Assembly (NCBI RefSeq): GCF_954871325.1 | Contig: NC_088775.1 | Span: forward strand, 10,145,561-10,209,560 | Source: Gordionus sp. m RMFG-2023 | Taxonomy: Eukaryota > Nematomorpha > Gordioida > Chordodea > Parachordodidae | Direction of reading: 5' to 3' | DNA: 64,000 bases | Shown: positions 37,810 through 51,029 of the stretch, piece after piece | Layout: every line of letters starts with the position of its first letter | Position numbering within the stretch: position 1 is the first letter of the stretch | The notes under the pieces: model-generated | Databases searched by the model: none | The model's input: only the letters and a program-made list of their open reading frames with translations | What the model was told of the DNA's origin: nothing | Program-made: the position numbers and the translations under genes

Positions 37810-40800
37810 CTAATTAACAAATACATAAACATTAATAATATCGTATACCCTCTTTTTGAGTCTATAGCGGTTTATAAAAAACTTAGGGTAATTTTCATCA
37901 TAAGCAGGGGGAGGTCCCAAATTCCAATTATAAGTAGTTAATTCTTGATTTTCATAAACGCATTTTCCAATTCTGAGGTAATGATCAGTGTAGGAAGATA
38001 CTTCCGTGCATTTTAAACCATCGCCACACACTCCTCTATAATTAAAGAAGCCTCCACACGATTCTCCCAAATCCTGATTTAGTGTAACAAAAAAAATTCT
38101 CCTAACATTGTTTATACACTTAAAGTAGAGCTGATGGATCTCTATACTATTTTGTTAATTGAAAGGGTTTTAACACTAGAAGAACCTAAATATTCCGTTA
38201 TTTGTAGGTTTATATAATATTTTTTTTTTCCAAGAATTTTCAGTCCTGTTTTGTTAAAATTTATATTTTTAAATAAAATTTATATTAAGTTTGGGTATTT
38301 ATTTAGCATTTTATATTTATGAACAATTATTAATAGTTTAAATCTCATTTTCGGATATTTTATAATGGCCCGACTTGTACCCAACATTAATCTAAACGAG
38401 TTTTGGTTATATTCGATCATTTTTTTTGTAATGAAATTGTTTCTAGATGAGATAATTATTTTTATATATGATTAAAATATTTTTATTTGAACTAAGAGGG
38501 TCGGGTCTAACAAGAAAGTTGTTCTAGTGATTAAAATATAAAATTATTTAATTATAAAATAGATACTGACTGTGTATAATGAATAAGAGAATACTTTCCT
38601 AAAATTTTAATATGCAATAAATTTCTCCCCCCCCCCCACCCCCCACCTTCATGTTAGAAATATTTTAAGAACGATTATCATTTTAGATATCATTCAGAGG
38701 CGAGTCAGTCAAACACTGATTTTCATTATATACAATATAATTATTGTTTTCGAGTGCCGTCTGTGGTTTAGTCAGGGATTAAATATATCACATATCAGCT
38801 AAATATTCTTTCTTAGGTCTACTTAGGTGGTTGTGTGCTAAGGGTGGTTTATAGAAGGAAACGACGATTCCGTTAATATACGTGATATATAGCGCTTCTG
38901 CCCTCTAGCGTTGTAGGTTCAACAGAGCTAAGCTATGTTTTCCTCATTTCCATCTAATTGGAATAATTTAATTTGGGTATAAAAGTAAAAAATATGAGGA
39001 GCCCTCTACACGTTTGTGGGCAAGCCGCACGTACTTGTAGGTGCAAAACCTCTAAAGACTTATTAAAATGAGTGGGGCAAAAAAAGAGCCTATACCCGAG
39101 AACTACAGTATAATTTAATTACTTGAAAGGTGTTTGATGGCTGATTTTAAGTTTAATTTCTTTAGTGTAAGTTATGATAACTATCAATATTGAGTAATAA
39201 TGTTCATAGAATCTGTAAATAAATATGATTAAAATAAAAAAATATTTGCCTGACTCAACCAATATAGTTCTATCACTTCAGATTTTCCACCGGATGTAAT
39301 AAAATTAATTTCTCAAAATTTTTTTAAAAAAGCTTTACTTTTTTTAAATTTCAAATATATAATTAAAAAAATAACTTATCCATCATAATGATAATTCATA
39401 ATAAGGATCTTTATTCTTCTATATAAAAAAAAATTACACTAATACATTCAAATATAAAAAAATATAGAACATTGAAATATGCTTGACATGCAAAACATTT
39501 ATTACATAAAATATTAGTGATCTAAGCATAAATTTATTTTACATATTTGACAAAAATATTTTGTTTTTTTATAAAGAGTATAATTTTATGCTATATTTTG
39601 ATGGTTTATTTGGCATATATTGCCTGAATGGGCATTTACCACGAAATGCTGGAAGTATTTCATCTAGGGTTGCATATTCTGATATTGTATAAAATCTGTA
39701 GAACAGTTATCAACAAATTCTTGAAAAATATTTCTAATGTGAGTTGCTTTGTCTACCATTTTTCTCTCTTGTTAATATGTCATCAAATCTTATTGTATGA
39801 ATTAGAAATCTGAATCTCTTCATTGTTGCTCTAAATATCTCAATTCCAAACCCATCAGATTTCCATAAATCTGACATATCTTGATTTTTTGATTTAAAAA
39901 TTCCAGCTAAATAAAGAATTACCAATAATGCCTTGAATTCTATTACATCAACCTCTTTAGTAGAACTTTCATATTGATCAGTGTAGTTTTTACTTATAAT
40001 TTTAATTTTTTCATTTGTGATAAATAATTTCTTCAATCATTTTTGGTAAAATGAACAAATCAAAACATTTTTCTGGGGGTGTCAGCTTCTTTCCCATATT
40101 CTTTTACTCCTGGCATTTGTAAAATTAAATTTTGCTGACGTGTTCTTACTCTTTGATTTACAATCCTTTTTCCATTGAGTCACCTTATTTTTAGCTAATT
40201 TTACAGAGAAATAGATATGATAAATAATTCCATATTACCTAAATAATATTTAAGTTTATTGTCTGTTTCAACTAGCATATCTTCTTCTTCATCTAATTCA
40301 GAATATATAAAATCTTCTTCCTCACTATCATTTACATAGTCATAATCATCTCAAATAAAATGATATTACTCTTAAATAATTTTTTATTTACTATCAGAAT
40401 ATGCAAAAATCTTAGTATATGATAAAAATAATTTGAGAAATGAGCCTGATGGTGAAAATATAAAATAACTCCACCAAAATAAATGTTTAAGTTTTCTTTT
40501 TCATATATCCCAATCAAAATAAAAGATATTTAGATTTTGTTTTAATAAATTTTATAATATATTAGTATATATTTATAATTTAAAAATTAAAAAAAAAATT
40601 CTTAAAAAATTATAAATTGCTTATTTATATTAAAATTCACAAAAGAATTTCTCAAAAAAAATTTATTTACAAAATTTAAAATTCTTATCAAATGAACTAT
40701 GATTATATTTTGCTTAAAATTTTGGGTGTGAAAATCACAAATTTATTGTTAAAATGATATTACAATTTAGCAGCATATCATTTTTTTTTTATTAAAAAAC

Positions 40801-41690
40801 ATCAAACCATTTTCATAATATAATATAAATTTCATTTCATAATATAATAATAATAATATATAAATAAAAATATTAAATATTATCATGTTTTTTTGTTGAT
40901 AAATATTGATGTGATAATAATAAAATATTCAAATTTATAAAAAATAAATCGGGTCGATGCTGTACTCGGGTCGATGGATTTGGTCAACCAGGTAGACCAA
41001 TTTGGTTGCTTTGGTTTTGGTTCATTTTTTTGACCAAAAACCCAACCAAAAATCATGCTAATTCGACCCAATCAATAAATTTTACCACACTAATGGATAT
41101 ATTAGATTTGTTATGGAAAAGTAGAAAATTTTTTTTAAAAGATATAAATTATTTTATAATATTTGATATGAGACAATTAAATTAATCCATCAAATGACTT
41201 GGTTGTAGATTAGATATATGGAATTTTTATAATTATTCTATTGGTCCGAAATTTCTTGAAATGTAAATTGTTCAAAATAAATAATAGTCATTAAATTTTA
41301 CATTAATATTATCAAAAAAAAAGAGGAAAGTTATTAATAAAATGAAAATTAAACCATCAAATAACAGTCTTGGTACTTCTAGAAATCAAATTTCCATTAT
41401 ATCAAGATAAACGATGGTATTAATATAATTCAATGTTAATTTACTTTCTTCAAACTGATCTTTTCTCATATTTTAACAAATTATTTTATTTTGTATGGAA
41501 CTATTATCTAAAAAAAACCACACCTCATTAAAAACTCAATAGATACCTAATAATATGAATAAAAAGATAAGCAACTTGGCCGCATTTGGGACAGCAGAAA
41601 CATATATCCAATAGTGTTCCCCTCTTGCATGTTAAATCAAAATTACAAGCTGACCGGTTGCATTGACCACACGTAAAGGTGGCGGTTAAT
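37810..41690 (-). CDS. Secreted IGFBP-domain protein (single IGFBP/SIBD type), 5' end missing
   Basis: Two exons found by family continuity: 41690-41576 encodes TCGQCNRSAC...CKRG...DICFCCPKCGQ, the first half of an IGFBP N-terminal domain; 38073-37810 encodes DLGESCGGFFNYRGVCGDGL...GKCV, the second half, then about 45 residues without cysteines. The joint Q/DLGESCGG falls in phase 0, with acceptor AAATCAG/GATTT and a weak donor CAA/GTTGCT. Eleven or so cysteines follow the IGFBP spacing (CxxC...CxCCxxC...GExCGG...CxxGLxC). Such proteins are extracellular and in arthropods and molluscs act in defence or growth signalling; no ligand is implied here. The upstream exon, needed for a signal peptide and ending in phase 2, was not located. 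The 3.5-kb intron contains a piggyBac relic. The pairing of exons 3.5 kb apart is inference, though the domain halves fit exactly. Confidence 0.72.
38587..39589. other. Gene-free intronic stretch
   Basis: Within the presumed IGFBP intron. Contains an 11-C run (38627-38637). A slightly GC-richer patch at 38810-39110 shows no reading frame or RNA gene that I recognise. Confidence 0.35.
39590..40350 (-). mobile_element. piggyBac-type transposase relic
   Basis: On the minus strand the order is an acidic N-terminal block (about 40350-40260, NDSEEEDFIYSELDEEED), then a piece with EFKALLVILYLAGIFKSKNQ and LWKSDGFGIEIFRATMKRFR and FLIHTIRFDD (40036-39734), then a piece containing FRGKCPFRQYMP (about 39640-39590). 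These are the standard landmarks of the piggyBac transposase N-terminal half. Frames are interrupted by stops and shifts, the catalytic C-terminal half is absent, and no TTAA-flanked ends were found, so this is an inactive fragment. It lies in the intron of the IGFBP-domain gene, same strand. Confidence 0.88.
40351..41575. other. Gene-free intronic stretch with a GGTCGA-type repeat
   Basis: About 40945-41085 is a GC-richer repeat (CGGGTCGATGCTG, GGTAGACCAATTTGG, ATTCGACCCAATC) with loosely inverted ends. The 62-residue frame at 40883-41071 is inside it and is not a gene. Confidence 0.35.
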
Positions 41691-41768
41691 CTAAATTATA
41701 AACAGAGTAATTAAATTAAGAAGCTGCTGGGCCGTGTCCTATATCTTGTCTTTTCTTATTTATAAATA

Positions 41769-41858
41769 ATTCTGAATAGAATATGATTTTTAAACTAAAT
41801 GTCGTATATTTTGGTACTATCATCACTTTTGAATAAAATCATCTATTCAGAATTATAA
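41769..41858. repeat. Hairpin-forming inverted repeat
   Basis: TAATTCTGAATAGA at the left pairs with TCTATTCAGAATTAT-type sequence at the right, both followed inward by ATTTT/AAAAT. No coding content. Confidence 0.5.
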
Positions 41859-41913
41859 AATACATAATGAAGACGAGTAATGACGCATCCTTAAAGCCAA
41901 TGTTTGTAATATT

Positions 41914-42342
41914 GCGCACAAATTGAGCGTTTGGGTCTTGCGATATTTTTTTTTAATAAAAAAATAGATGTAACTCCACCTTGTTTAAATGGAAGTTGCC
42001 TTTTTATTAGTATCGTCAATTCAAGATTTAAATTAAGATTATATAAAAGATAAGTGTTTGTAAATTATAATTGCCTTTTATTTCATCAATTTTCTAAATA
42101 TTCTATTTTGAAAAATATGCTATTTTATATAATATGAAATATAATTTAAATAAATCCCCCGGTAACAAGAGTTTATCTGCTTTCATGTGAAAATAATCGA
42201 GTCTTAGAGAAGTAGGCAAAAGTATAAAAATGTATTAAAAAAAGCAAATCAGTTTGCTTTTTTTTATCCTATAGCGGTAATTTCCAATTTGCATGAATCC
42301 ATTTGAAATAAATTATTTGCGTTTGAAACGCTCAATTTGTGC
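41914..42342. repeat. TIR element, about 430 bp
   Basis: The left end GCGCACAAATTGAGCGTTT pairs with the right end AAACGCTCAATTTGTGCC, 17 bp identical. A single related end (GACTCAATTTGTGCC) is at 3337-3351. The interior is AT-rich without a frame. Confidence 0.65.
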
Positions 42343-45300
42343 CAAGACATATGGAATTATTTTAAATTTTAAAATGAAAAACAAATATTTTAAACAATAA
42401 AGAGTTTTGAAAATTATAATTATTTAACATAATTTTACTCTTTAATCAATTGTAATAGACAGAATATTGTTATTGAAAACTTGAATATCATATTTAACAA
42501 GTTTAAATTGCGAATACTTTACAGAATCTAAAGTTTAAAAATGTATATTACGTAAAAGTAAAATAATCATAAATTAACAAATTAATTAACATCATTTTAA
42601 AAATCTAATTCAATTATTTTTACATCATTTTAAATATTTATTTCTGAATTGAATTTAAAAATTTTAAACATTAAATTTAACGGATAAATTTATCCCTTGA
42701 ATGCGTTTCTTTTAATACTCTCAATCTTTATCAACAAATGCTTTGAGTTTGCAACAAGACTAGGTCAGCTCAAATCAATGCTCAGCCTTTTCATAAGAGC
42801 GGGTTAGGGTTTAAGTCACTTCTAACAAAATCTATCAGAACTATTATAAGAATATTCTAATTCATAAAATTGTTTCTAGAACACTTGTGATAGTTTTATG
42901 AGCGGTATGATGGGTTGGGAGATATATCCTTATATGCTGCAGTCTCACGAGATTTTACTTTTGATTTGAATAAGTTCCAATCTAATCAGGATATATATCA
43001 ATTTTACTAAGCATATTTTTATTGAGGCTAACGCCTCATTTATAGTGAGGTTTATAATGACCTGGATTGCAACGGTGCTAGCGCTTATTTAGGTTATTAT
43101 CGCGATAACTATAAATTATACCTAAGACCCAAAAGTTTTAAAAAACTTAAGTAAGCTACTTCTATTAAAAAATATAAAACATTTACCAAAAAATATTTTG
43201 AAATTAAACATGCAATCTCGTTAAAGTTTTTTTAAATTTATGATGTTATAAAATTCCAAGAAAAAATGACCTAATTATTCTAGACGAGAGACTAAAATAT
43301 ATATTAACTTTCTAATTTACTATTATATTATATAAAATTCCCCTTTCTTTTTAATTTAATTTGATGAAAATGCTAGACGCTTATAATATCAAATATAATC
43401 ACGATAATTGGGAAAGATATGGCAATTAAAGTGTTTTCGCGATTTTATGATATGTATATTTTGTAATAATTTCGAGATTTACTCTTTCCACACGTTTGTA
43501 CCTTCATGAAATTATCTATAAAAATTAGATAATTCTGCTGCTATTTTATCAAATTAGGATAATTTGGAAGGGTTATAATTTAATAATAACAATCATTGAT
43601 TTGTTATTGTTAAGTTTTGACAGATCCAAAGAAGGATGAAAATTAAATTGTCTGAAAAAGGAACATCAATCTTATAAACATTCTTCAGAATGATTGATCC
43701 ATTTCTCTAAATTTTATATCCTAAACAAATTATTTTGCTCGCATAAACTTTATTAAATGAAGGATATAATTCAATTTATGCAGATTTATGATCCATATTG
43801 ATCATATTAAGGTTAATAGACGAAAGCAATAGATGGGAAATTTCCCACTCCCGCGGATAATAACATAGCCAAAGGCCTACAATAAATTCGAAAGACCTCT
43901 AATAGATTTTTAGTGGAAAACACCTCCTAATAGTTATTCCCCATCCCCCTATAGAAAAATCTTGGATACGCCTAAGGTTTGATTATTCTACATTAAACAA
44001 CACACGTTTTATTAATGTCTAGTTTGGTGAAGAACTACAATAATTCATAATCATAATATCGAGTTTTATTTTGTTATACTGATCTGGCTCCACTAAACCT
44101 TAAATGTTAGGAACTATATTTTTCCCGAAAAGGTGCTACGCCCCTTGCTATGTGCAATACAATGATAATATATCAATATCGAAGCCTTAATTTTTACTAC
44201 TAAAGAAGCATATAATTTAAAAAAAAAAATTTATTAGTATATTAAGATTTATAAATAAACAGAATTTGTTGATTGTTTTTGAGTAAAATTTTCAATCCCT
44301 GAATTTTAAAATAATTAATTTTGACTTATCCTGTTACTGCAATAAGTTTATATTCTTTAAGATGAAATTTCCTTTCTTTACAATTGCGGTTGTTTAGAGC
44401 CAAAGTTAGAATAAATTTGTTTCAATTTAAAACACTAGGATTTTTCACCAAAGTTTCAATTGATATTCTATTTAAATAGTTTGTTAAAATAATTAAAGAT
44501 TTGACATATTAAATATTTTTTCTTAGAAAATCATGATGAAATGTCTGTTAGTTATCCAATGTTCCACTAATATATTTTTCATATTTATCGATAAAAATAA
44601 TTACGAATACAAGTTTGATTTCATTTTTTTTGAATTTTTGTAAAGTTTGTGGATCTTCCCATTTAATTGCAATTATAAAGTATATTACGTCTTTTTATTG
44701 ATAATAAAATATCATTTACTTATATTATTATTGTATGATATATAGAAGATCAGTTTTTTAAATTTTTTTTTATGATATCTTGAATTTATTGTTCGTAATC
44801 AGACCTGATTATATCATATGATAAAGAAGTTGATATAAAAAAACCTCTTAAATATGCGCATAAATTATACGGGTTTAAAGGACATTTAAATTTAATCAAT
44901 ATTTGTTTTGAGATTATGATGTTTTAGTTTTTATGATAGGATAGATATATAGGTAATGATTGAGGGAGTAAATATTTGATTAGGGGAATATTTCTTGATC
45001 CCTAAAAATAATATTATAAATATTAAAACAGAGTGTAATCGAATTACATTGATCATTTTGCGAAAAATAAATAACTCAAAATTTTATTTTAAGAGTCCGA
45101 ATTTTTCAGGAAAATGAATAAATTTTTATTCATAATATAATAAATATAACCATTATAATTTATTATTTTTATTTGTAAACTATTATACAATTATTAAAAG
45201 TAGCGATCTAATTTCAGAATTAATTAATCGGTTAAGAACCTAGGCATAGCTAAACAATTATTAGCATCAAGGCCAACTAATATTATAAAAAAATATAATA

Positions 45301-46860
45301 TTAATAATTTACAAATATTCAGTTTTAATTATAACATTAAAATTATATTGGCTTACGTTTTTATTCAAAAATTATCAATGCATATCTTAATAAATTTATT
45401 TTAAAAGATGTTTTTCAATTTATTTCTCCTCACAAAGTAACATATCTAGAAAATATAGAAATTAATTTATTAGAACTTGAATTTAAACAGAATAGTATGC
45501 AAATAAACATCGATAATCATCTTATGATATTTATTATAAAAATAATGACTTGAGATTATCTACCGATCAGAATGAATATTTTCTCTTAATAAACTTCTGA
45601 GGTCTGGGTGTTAAAATAAAATAGATTTCTGCGATATAGAGGCTAAGGAAAAAGAAGTCAAAAAAGTATATTGATCGCTTGATAAAATTATGCTAGTAAT
45701 AGTTTTGATTAATAATTAATGATTATCTTTAAGATTATTTTAGGAAAAAATGTTTTACGTGAAGTGTGAAGAGAGTGTGAGAGTTTTACGTACGATTGGT
45801 TTTAAAAAACAAAATTACATTGCAATCCTACCTACAACAATACACTTTTGGTGAAAAAAAATATATCGATTTTTCAAAGCATTATATTCTACTATGGTTT
45901 TACCTTCATTTATAGTATAACTAAACTAACTGTATACAATGTTATAATTAAAATTTTAAAAAAATCTGATGGCCTGTATTCATATAAAATTATGTACTTA
46001 GAAAGGATTTTTAAAGCATATGATCTGTTTTTAAATAACAGTTATAAAACTATGACGTGATATATATTTTTTTTTAAAAATGAGAATTTGAAATAATGTT
46101 TGATGGTAATTGATCTGTCTGTATACTTTTTTTATACCAATAAAATAAATATTATTAATGATATAAAAAAATGCTTAACCTATTAGAAAATTGGCTGGCG
46201 ATTCTTACTTTCAAAATAGTATTAACTTATTTTTTTTTATATAGATCCACATTATTCTGCAAAACGAAAAGGTTTATTTCAAAAAGAAGTAAATGACTGT
46301 TAAGAGAAATTTTATTTAAAAAAAATAAGAGTTAATGCCGTGTTCTGGGTTCGTCTATTATTGAAACTTTGTTTAAAGATTAATGCCGTGCCCTGAGTTC
46401 GCCTTATTTTTAAAACTTGTTTCTGTTTAGCTCAGGGTAAATAAATTTTCAGGTAAGACAATTCGAAAGAACAAACGAACGTGTACATTATATAAATATT
46501 ATTTGTGCTATTTATATATCTTTTTCGGTACAAATAAAGCAAATACACTAAATCTATTTCTTTTTAGATTGCTTAGAAGAAGCTATATAGACGGCTAAGC
46601 AGTAGAATGTTTTAATATAAGATAAACCAAGCCACAGCCCTAAGCACTATTTCAATTTTATGATACTACTGGGTAAAAATGAAAGGTTTATTTATGTATA
46701 TGTGCATCCCAGTAACAATAGAATGATATAATCCTGCTAATTTTACTATTTAAGTTTTACTCATTATATCTACACACCAAAAAATTTATTTGGAAACTTT
46801 CGTAACTTCAACGGAAAAAAATAGGAAAAACTATTTCTCTTTAGTCTTGGAATCAATGAC
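42343..46860. other. Gene-free region with scattered repeats
   Basis: No gene recognised in 4.5 kb. It contains a reversed family B copy (43836-43985, ATAGCCAAAGGCCTAC and TTGGATACGCC) and a diverged direct duplication at about 46325-46440 (ATTAATGCCGTG then CTGGGTTCG / CTGAGTTCG). The frame at 45848-46060 has no family features. Confidence 0.4.
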
Positions 46861-48294
46861 ATGATAAAATCAATAAACTCTTCATGTACTCTATCGCTCC
46901 ACGCTTGGTATATTGATGATGGAATCTTGAGTGGTCCCAGTAGTGAAATTGTCAAAGCAGTCACCATAATTAAAGAAATGGGCACAGCCATTGGACTTTC
47001 GCTTAACCAGAGCAAATCTGAATTCTCACTTTTAAATTCTAATGCTCCCAACACTCACGATTTCAAATTCACATCAAGCGTTGAATTAACACATCTAGGA
47101 TCGCCTGTTGGAGGACACGAGGCAATAAGCACCTTTCTTCATTCCACACTTGACATACTCCTTAAACTGGAGGACATCTTTACACTTCTTCCATCACACA
47201 AGTCCTTTTTTTTGCTAAAAAATTTCTTTTTTATACCAAGGATTCTTTACGCACTTCGGTCAACACCAATTTTTAAATATCCTATTCCTCTCCAAACTTA
47301 CGAAAAAGGAATAAAGGACTTAACCGAAAAAATAGTAAATATCAGATTCAACGAAACCGCTTGGGCCCAAGCAACTCTTCCAACCAAATTTGGTGGTCTC
47401 GGCATCAGATCTCCACTTGACTTAGCAACAACTACTTTCATATCGAGTAGTCTCTTGACTAAGCCAATAACCACCGCCCATAATTCTAAAGAAGACCTTT
47501 CCTTAATCGTTGCTATGGATATTTGGAAAACAAGGATCAATGCTGATTCTCATCCCCCCACAACCCATAAACAGAAAGACTGGGATGCACCAGTGGTTGC
47601 TCGCTGCGTTGAAACTCTCTTATCTAGCATGCAATCTACCGACCGCACCCTATTCTCTTCCTTGCTCAATGGTACGGGACATGAGTTTCTTGAGGCCATC
47701 CCATCTACCAATCTTCAGCTTCAACTATCCAACAATGAATTTACCCATGCCATCGGCATTCGTCTAAATTGTTCCATCACTCACCCCCACATCTGCTCAG
47801 GGTGCAACTCGCCAGTTGACTCGAAGGGTAGACTTAGTTTACATTGTCGCTCCTGCAATGGACGATTCATCAGACACAAGCAATGTAATACAATCATCCA
47901 ACATGCTCTGAAATCCGCCCAAATTCCTTCCACGTTAGAACCACAGGGTCTTTTTAGATCTGACGGTAAACGTCCTGATGGGATCTCTCAAATCCCATGG
48001 AGGAGAGGCCAACTTTTGGTATGGGACTATTCCTGTATTGACCCCTTGGCCCCATCCAACCACGCCATCAACATCCTTGACCAGAAGGAACAACTTAAAA
48101 TTTCTAAATACACAGAAATAATAAACGATCATTGCTTCATCCCAATCATATCAACCACTCTTGGCACCTTCGGCAAACTCGCCTTAGCATTTTTCAAAAA
48201 CTTAGGATCACAAATCAGCAAACTCTCAGAAGAACCACGAGAGGGTTTTTTTCTTCGTCAACGATTATCCATAGCGATTCACAAAGCTAATTAA
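46861..48294 (+). mobile_element. Open retroelement ORF: RT C-terminal half plus restriction-like endonuclease domain
   Basis: A 477-residue open frame beginning just before a reverse transcriptase active-site box (WYIDDG, residues 16-21; YxDD family). The thumb-like region follows, then ATLPTKFGGLGIRSPLDLA (171-189), a zinc-binding block (C312, C315, H328-C329, C332, then RH at 338-339), and RPDG (371-374) followed by VWDYS (387-391), the spacing of a PD-(D/E)xK restriction-like endonuclease as in R2-type non-LTR elements. The C-terminus SEEPREGFFLRQRLSIAIHK belongs to a family I know from cnidarians, sponges and molluscs. Fingers/palm upstream of the active site are missing, so this copy is 5' truncated; the ATG is incidental. 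It is GC-richer than its surroundings and wholly open, so it is young compared with its relic at 27755-28860. Confidence 0.82.
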
Positions 48295-48499
48295 ATCAGT
48301 TTCAATGGTAGCCTTCTAGCCAAAGAGCTATCATAGACAACGCTTACGTCCCTTTTTCATTTTTGTTTCCCTGCGTCACACCATCTCTGTTCTTTTTTTA
48401 AATAGTATTATTATATATTTTTCAAACATTTTTAAATATATTAAAATTTATTATAATGAAAATTTAAATTATTATACCTTATATTGATAATAAAATATA

Positions 48500-48612
48500 A
48501 AAATAAAAACCAATTCTAGAAAATTTTTAAAGAAAGTAAGAAAGAAATTTAAAAACTTCTAAAGATTTTTTATTTTGCGAATTTTTTAAACCAGATTTAT
48601 AACACAGCCTAA
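48500..48612. repeat. TIR MITE, family A (right end of a diverged copy)
   Basis: Ends ATAACACAGCCTAA, preceded by AAAGATTTTTTATTTTGCGAA, both matching the right side of 29036-29256. It lies about 200 bp downstream of the retroelement ORF. The left end is eroded. Confidence 0.4.
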
Positions 48613-49000
48613 AAAAAGTTATTAATCTAACCAAAATTATCTTAAAATTCAGACATGGATTTTGTCTAAACTAAGGACAACCATATATTACCACAAATGA
48701 TTAGTATTTTTAACGTAGACGCCTTTATAACTTTACTTAACATATTGCGCAAGAGTAAACCAATGAGGAGGGGAGCGAAAAATTTTCCCTTCCTTTGCAA
48801 ATTTCCCGGTTTTTGTAAATATCATATTAAGTTATTAACCCCCATCTTTTTCCCTATAATCCTTAACCCCCCCCCCTCCTCATCCCAGAAAGAGTAGAAT
48901 ATATGTCATTATAAAACAATATTTAAAAAATTAACGCCAGCGTCAAAGGTAGGCAAACTCCATTGCCAATCCGCAAAGACCGCTTCCCTTGGTGTACTAA
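48613..49000. other. Gene-free stretch
   Basis: Contains a C10 run (48867-48876). No gene. Confidence 0.3.
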
Positions 49001-49350
49001 TTAGAGATATGCAAAAGTAAGTCCGGCCCGTACTCTACCTAAACCCGACCTGCTCTGAACGTGTTTTGGGCAGGGCCGAATATATATTTAAAAAATCAGG
49101 CCGGATCGAGTTTAAAATTCCAAATAAGAAATATAATTTTGAAATTTTTGCAAAAAATAAATATTTTTCAAAATTTGTTTATAGAATGATCAAAAACTCG
49201 ATTGTAATCAGCATAAAAATGTAAAACTATATTGAAAAAAATTTAATTTGTATAAAATTCGTATTTTGGGTCGAGCTTTTCGGGACAAACTAAAAAAAAT
49301 CATACGAAATCGGACCGGGGAACAAATACATTTAAAAATGATATAGATCA
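49001..49350. repeat. GGCC-rich TIR repeat, family F-like
   Basis: Starts TTAGAGATATGCAAAAG, continues GTCCGGCCCG and GGGCAGGGCCGAA, and ends near GATATAGATC; ACTAATT flanks both sides (about 48997 and 49350). It resembles the hAT MITE at 62703-62967 in its terminal TAGAGATnTGCAA and its GGCC interior. Confidence 0.45.
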
Positions 49351-50960
49351 CTAATTCATTGCAATTAAATCATCAAATGAACTTTAATTTCTTTAGGAAT
49401 TTTTCCCTAGGACCCTAACCGGCTTTTAACCTATTGAAAACGCCCCGACACGCTTCTTAAGGACCAGAGGCTGATTCCTTTTTTTAGAGAATTATAAACG
49501 TTTATAAAAAAAATTGCTAATAAGAGGCATCTTTATAAAATAAATATAATAAGAAGAATATTTAAAAGTTTTCGTCATCATAATGGCAAATGGCCATGAA
49601 TCTTGGAATAATTTGACATCAAAAAGAAATATTTTCCTAGTTTCTTTTTGTCTTAATTTAGAATGTACTCGAGATTGTCTTTGTAGGGCTTCTTTGAAGT
49701 TTGAAGTGAGATTACATCTCTTTTTTCAAAAGAACGGGAGTTTAAGACCCTTCTTTGGCTGACCATATTTCCCTATATACCATGAATAAAGACGCATTTT
49801 CCGCAAAACGAGATCTTAAAAACCAATAAATGTGTGAATTTATCTAGTCCATACCTTTATATCCATTGCATCGCATTTACTCTTAAGACGTTTACTTTCA
49901 AAAGCTCTTAGAAGAAATAGGGAGGTCTAAAAGCACTCACCAATAAAACAGGTGAACTAGAGAAGGTTACTATTTTCGATAAAGGCTTTCCATAAATTCT
50001 ACGATCAAATTATTTAAAGCCTCAATTTTCTATAAAAATCTATACTCTATTTAACATGTATTTTATGAGGCTTTTCTCTATATATCTTATGTACGAATAA
50101 ATATATAATAGTCAAAATTCACAAAACGTAATCCAGCATGTCAAAGGGCCTTCAAAAATTGGACCTAAAATATTCCAATAAAATTTAGTATTTAAAACTC
50201 CCCCCCCCCTTCTTGCAAATCTGATATTCTTCTGATTTTCTTTTATACTCTTTCCTTAATTTAGTATTTTCACCTTTCTAACTATCATCTCTGCTTGGCA
50301 TATTTTTTTTATCAGCTCATTATTAATTTACAAATAATTAGAAAATCAATAAAATGTTAAAATTTTGTTTTGTTTAACTTCATTAGGTATATAAATACAA
50401 AATATATAATAAAATTATTGGCATATTATAATTTAATTTGTAATTAAAATTAAATTAAATTCATAAAATATAATAAAAAATAAATCAACAAAAAATTCAC
50501 ATCTATCTTGACTATGCATTTTTAACTAATTTAAACATGCTAACTAAAATGGGATGTCATCGGTTAACTAAACCCTGGCAACCGTGACTTAGAGTCACGA
50601 TCCGGTCTCAGCCTTTAGAGATAGAGCCATCGTTTTTTCCTTAATAATTACCTTCTTCCTTGTAGAAATAAAAGTATATAATTTTATATCTAATATAACT
50701 CAATTCTTACCCCCCCCCCCTCTTCCCTTATTTCTAAAATATATTGATTGATTTAAATATGTTTTGCCAAATATATTTTTTAGGGCTTCTAATTTTATTT
50801 CTCCATTTTTTTATGCGTATTAACCTTGTTTTTGAGATATTTTTTATTATCACTCGTCAAACTGGTTTAGTCTCTTCTAAAATTGATTTTATTAACGTTC
50901 AATTAAATAACAAATGTATAGAGCTAAAGTGATATATTATAAGATGGTAAATATATAATC
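49351..50960. other. Gene-free stretch
   Basis: Contains C10 and C11 runs (50200-50209, 50710-50720) and a short GC-richer patch (50555-50635) with no recognised function. Confidence 0.35.
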
Positions 50961-51029
50961 AGTGATTCATCAATACCGACACTCGTGGTATTTTAATGGT
51001 TGGAATCGGCAGTTACTTTTTTAATCGGT

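Noticed and set aside
38860-39110. GC-richer patch that might be a tRNA-derived SINE
   Set aside because: No convincing A and B boxes, no cloverleaf and no A/T-rich tail.
47298-48132. Minus-strand frames within the RT/endonuclease ORF
   Set aside because: Antisense shadows; the plus-strand frame carries the family motifs.
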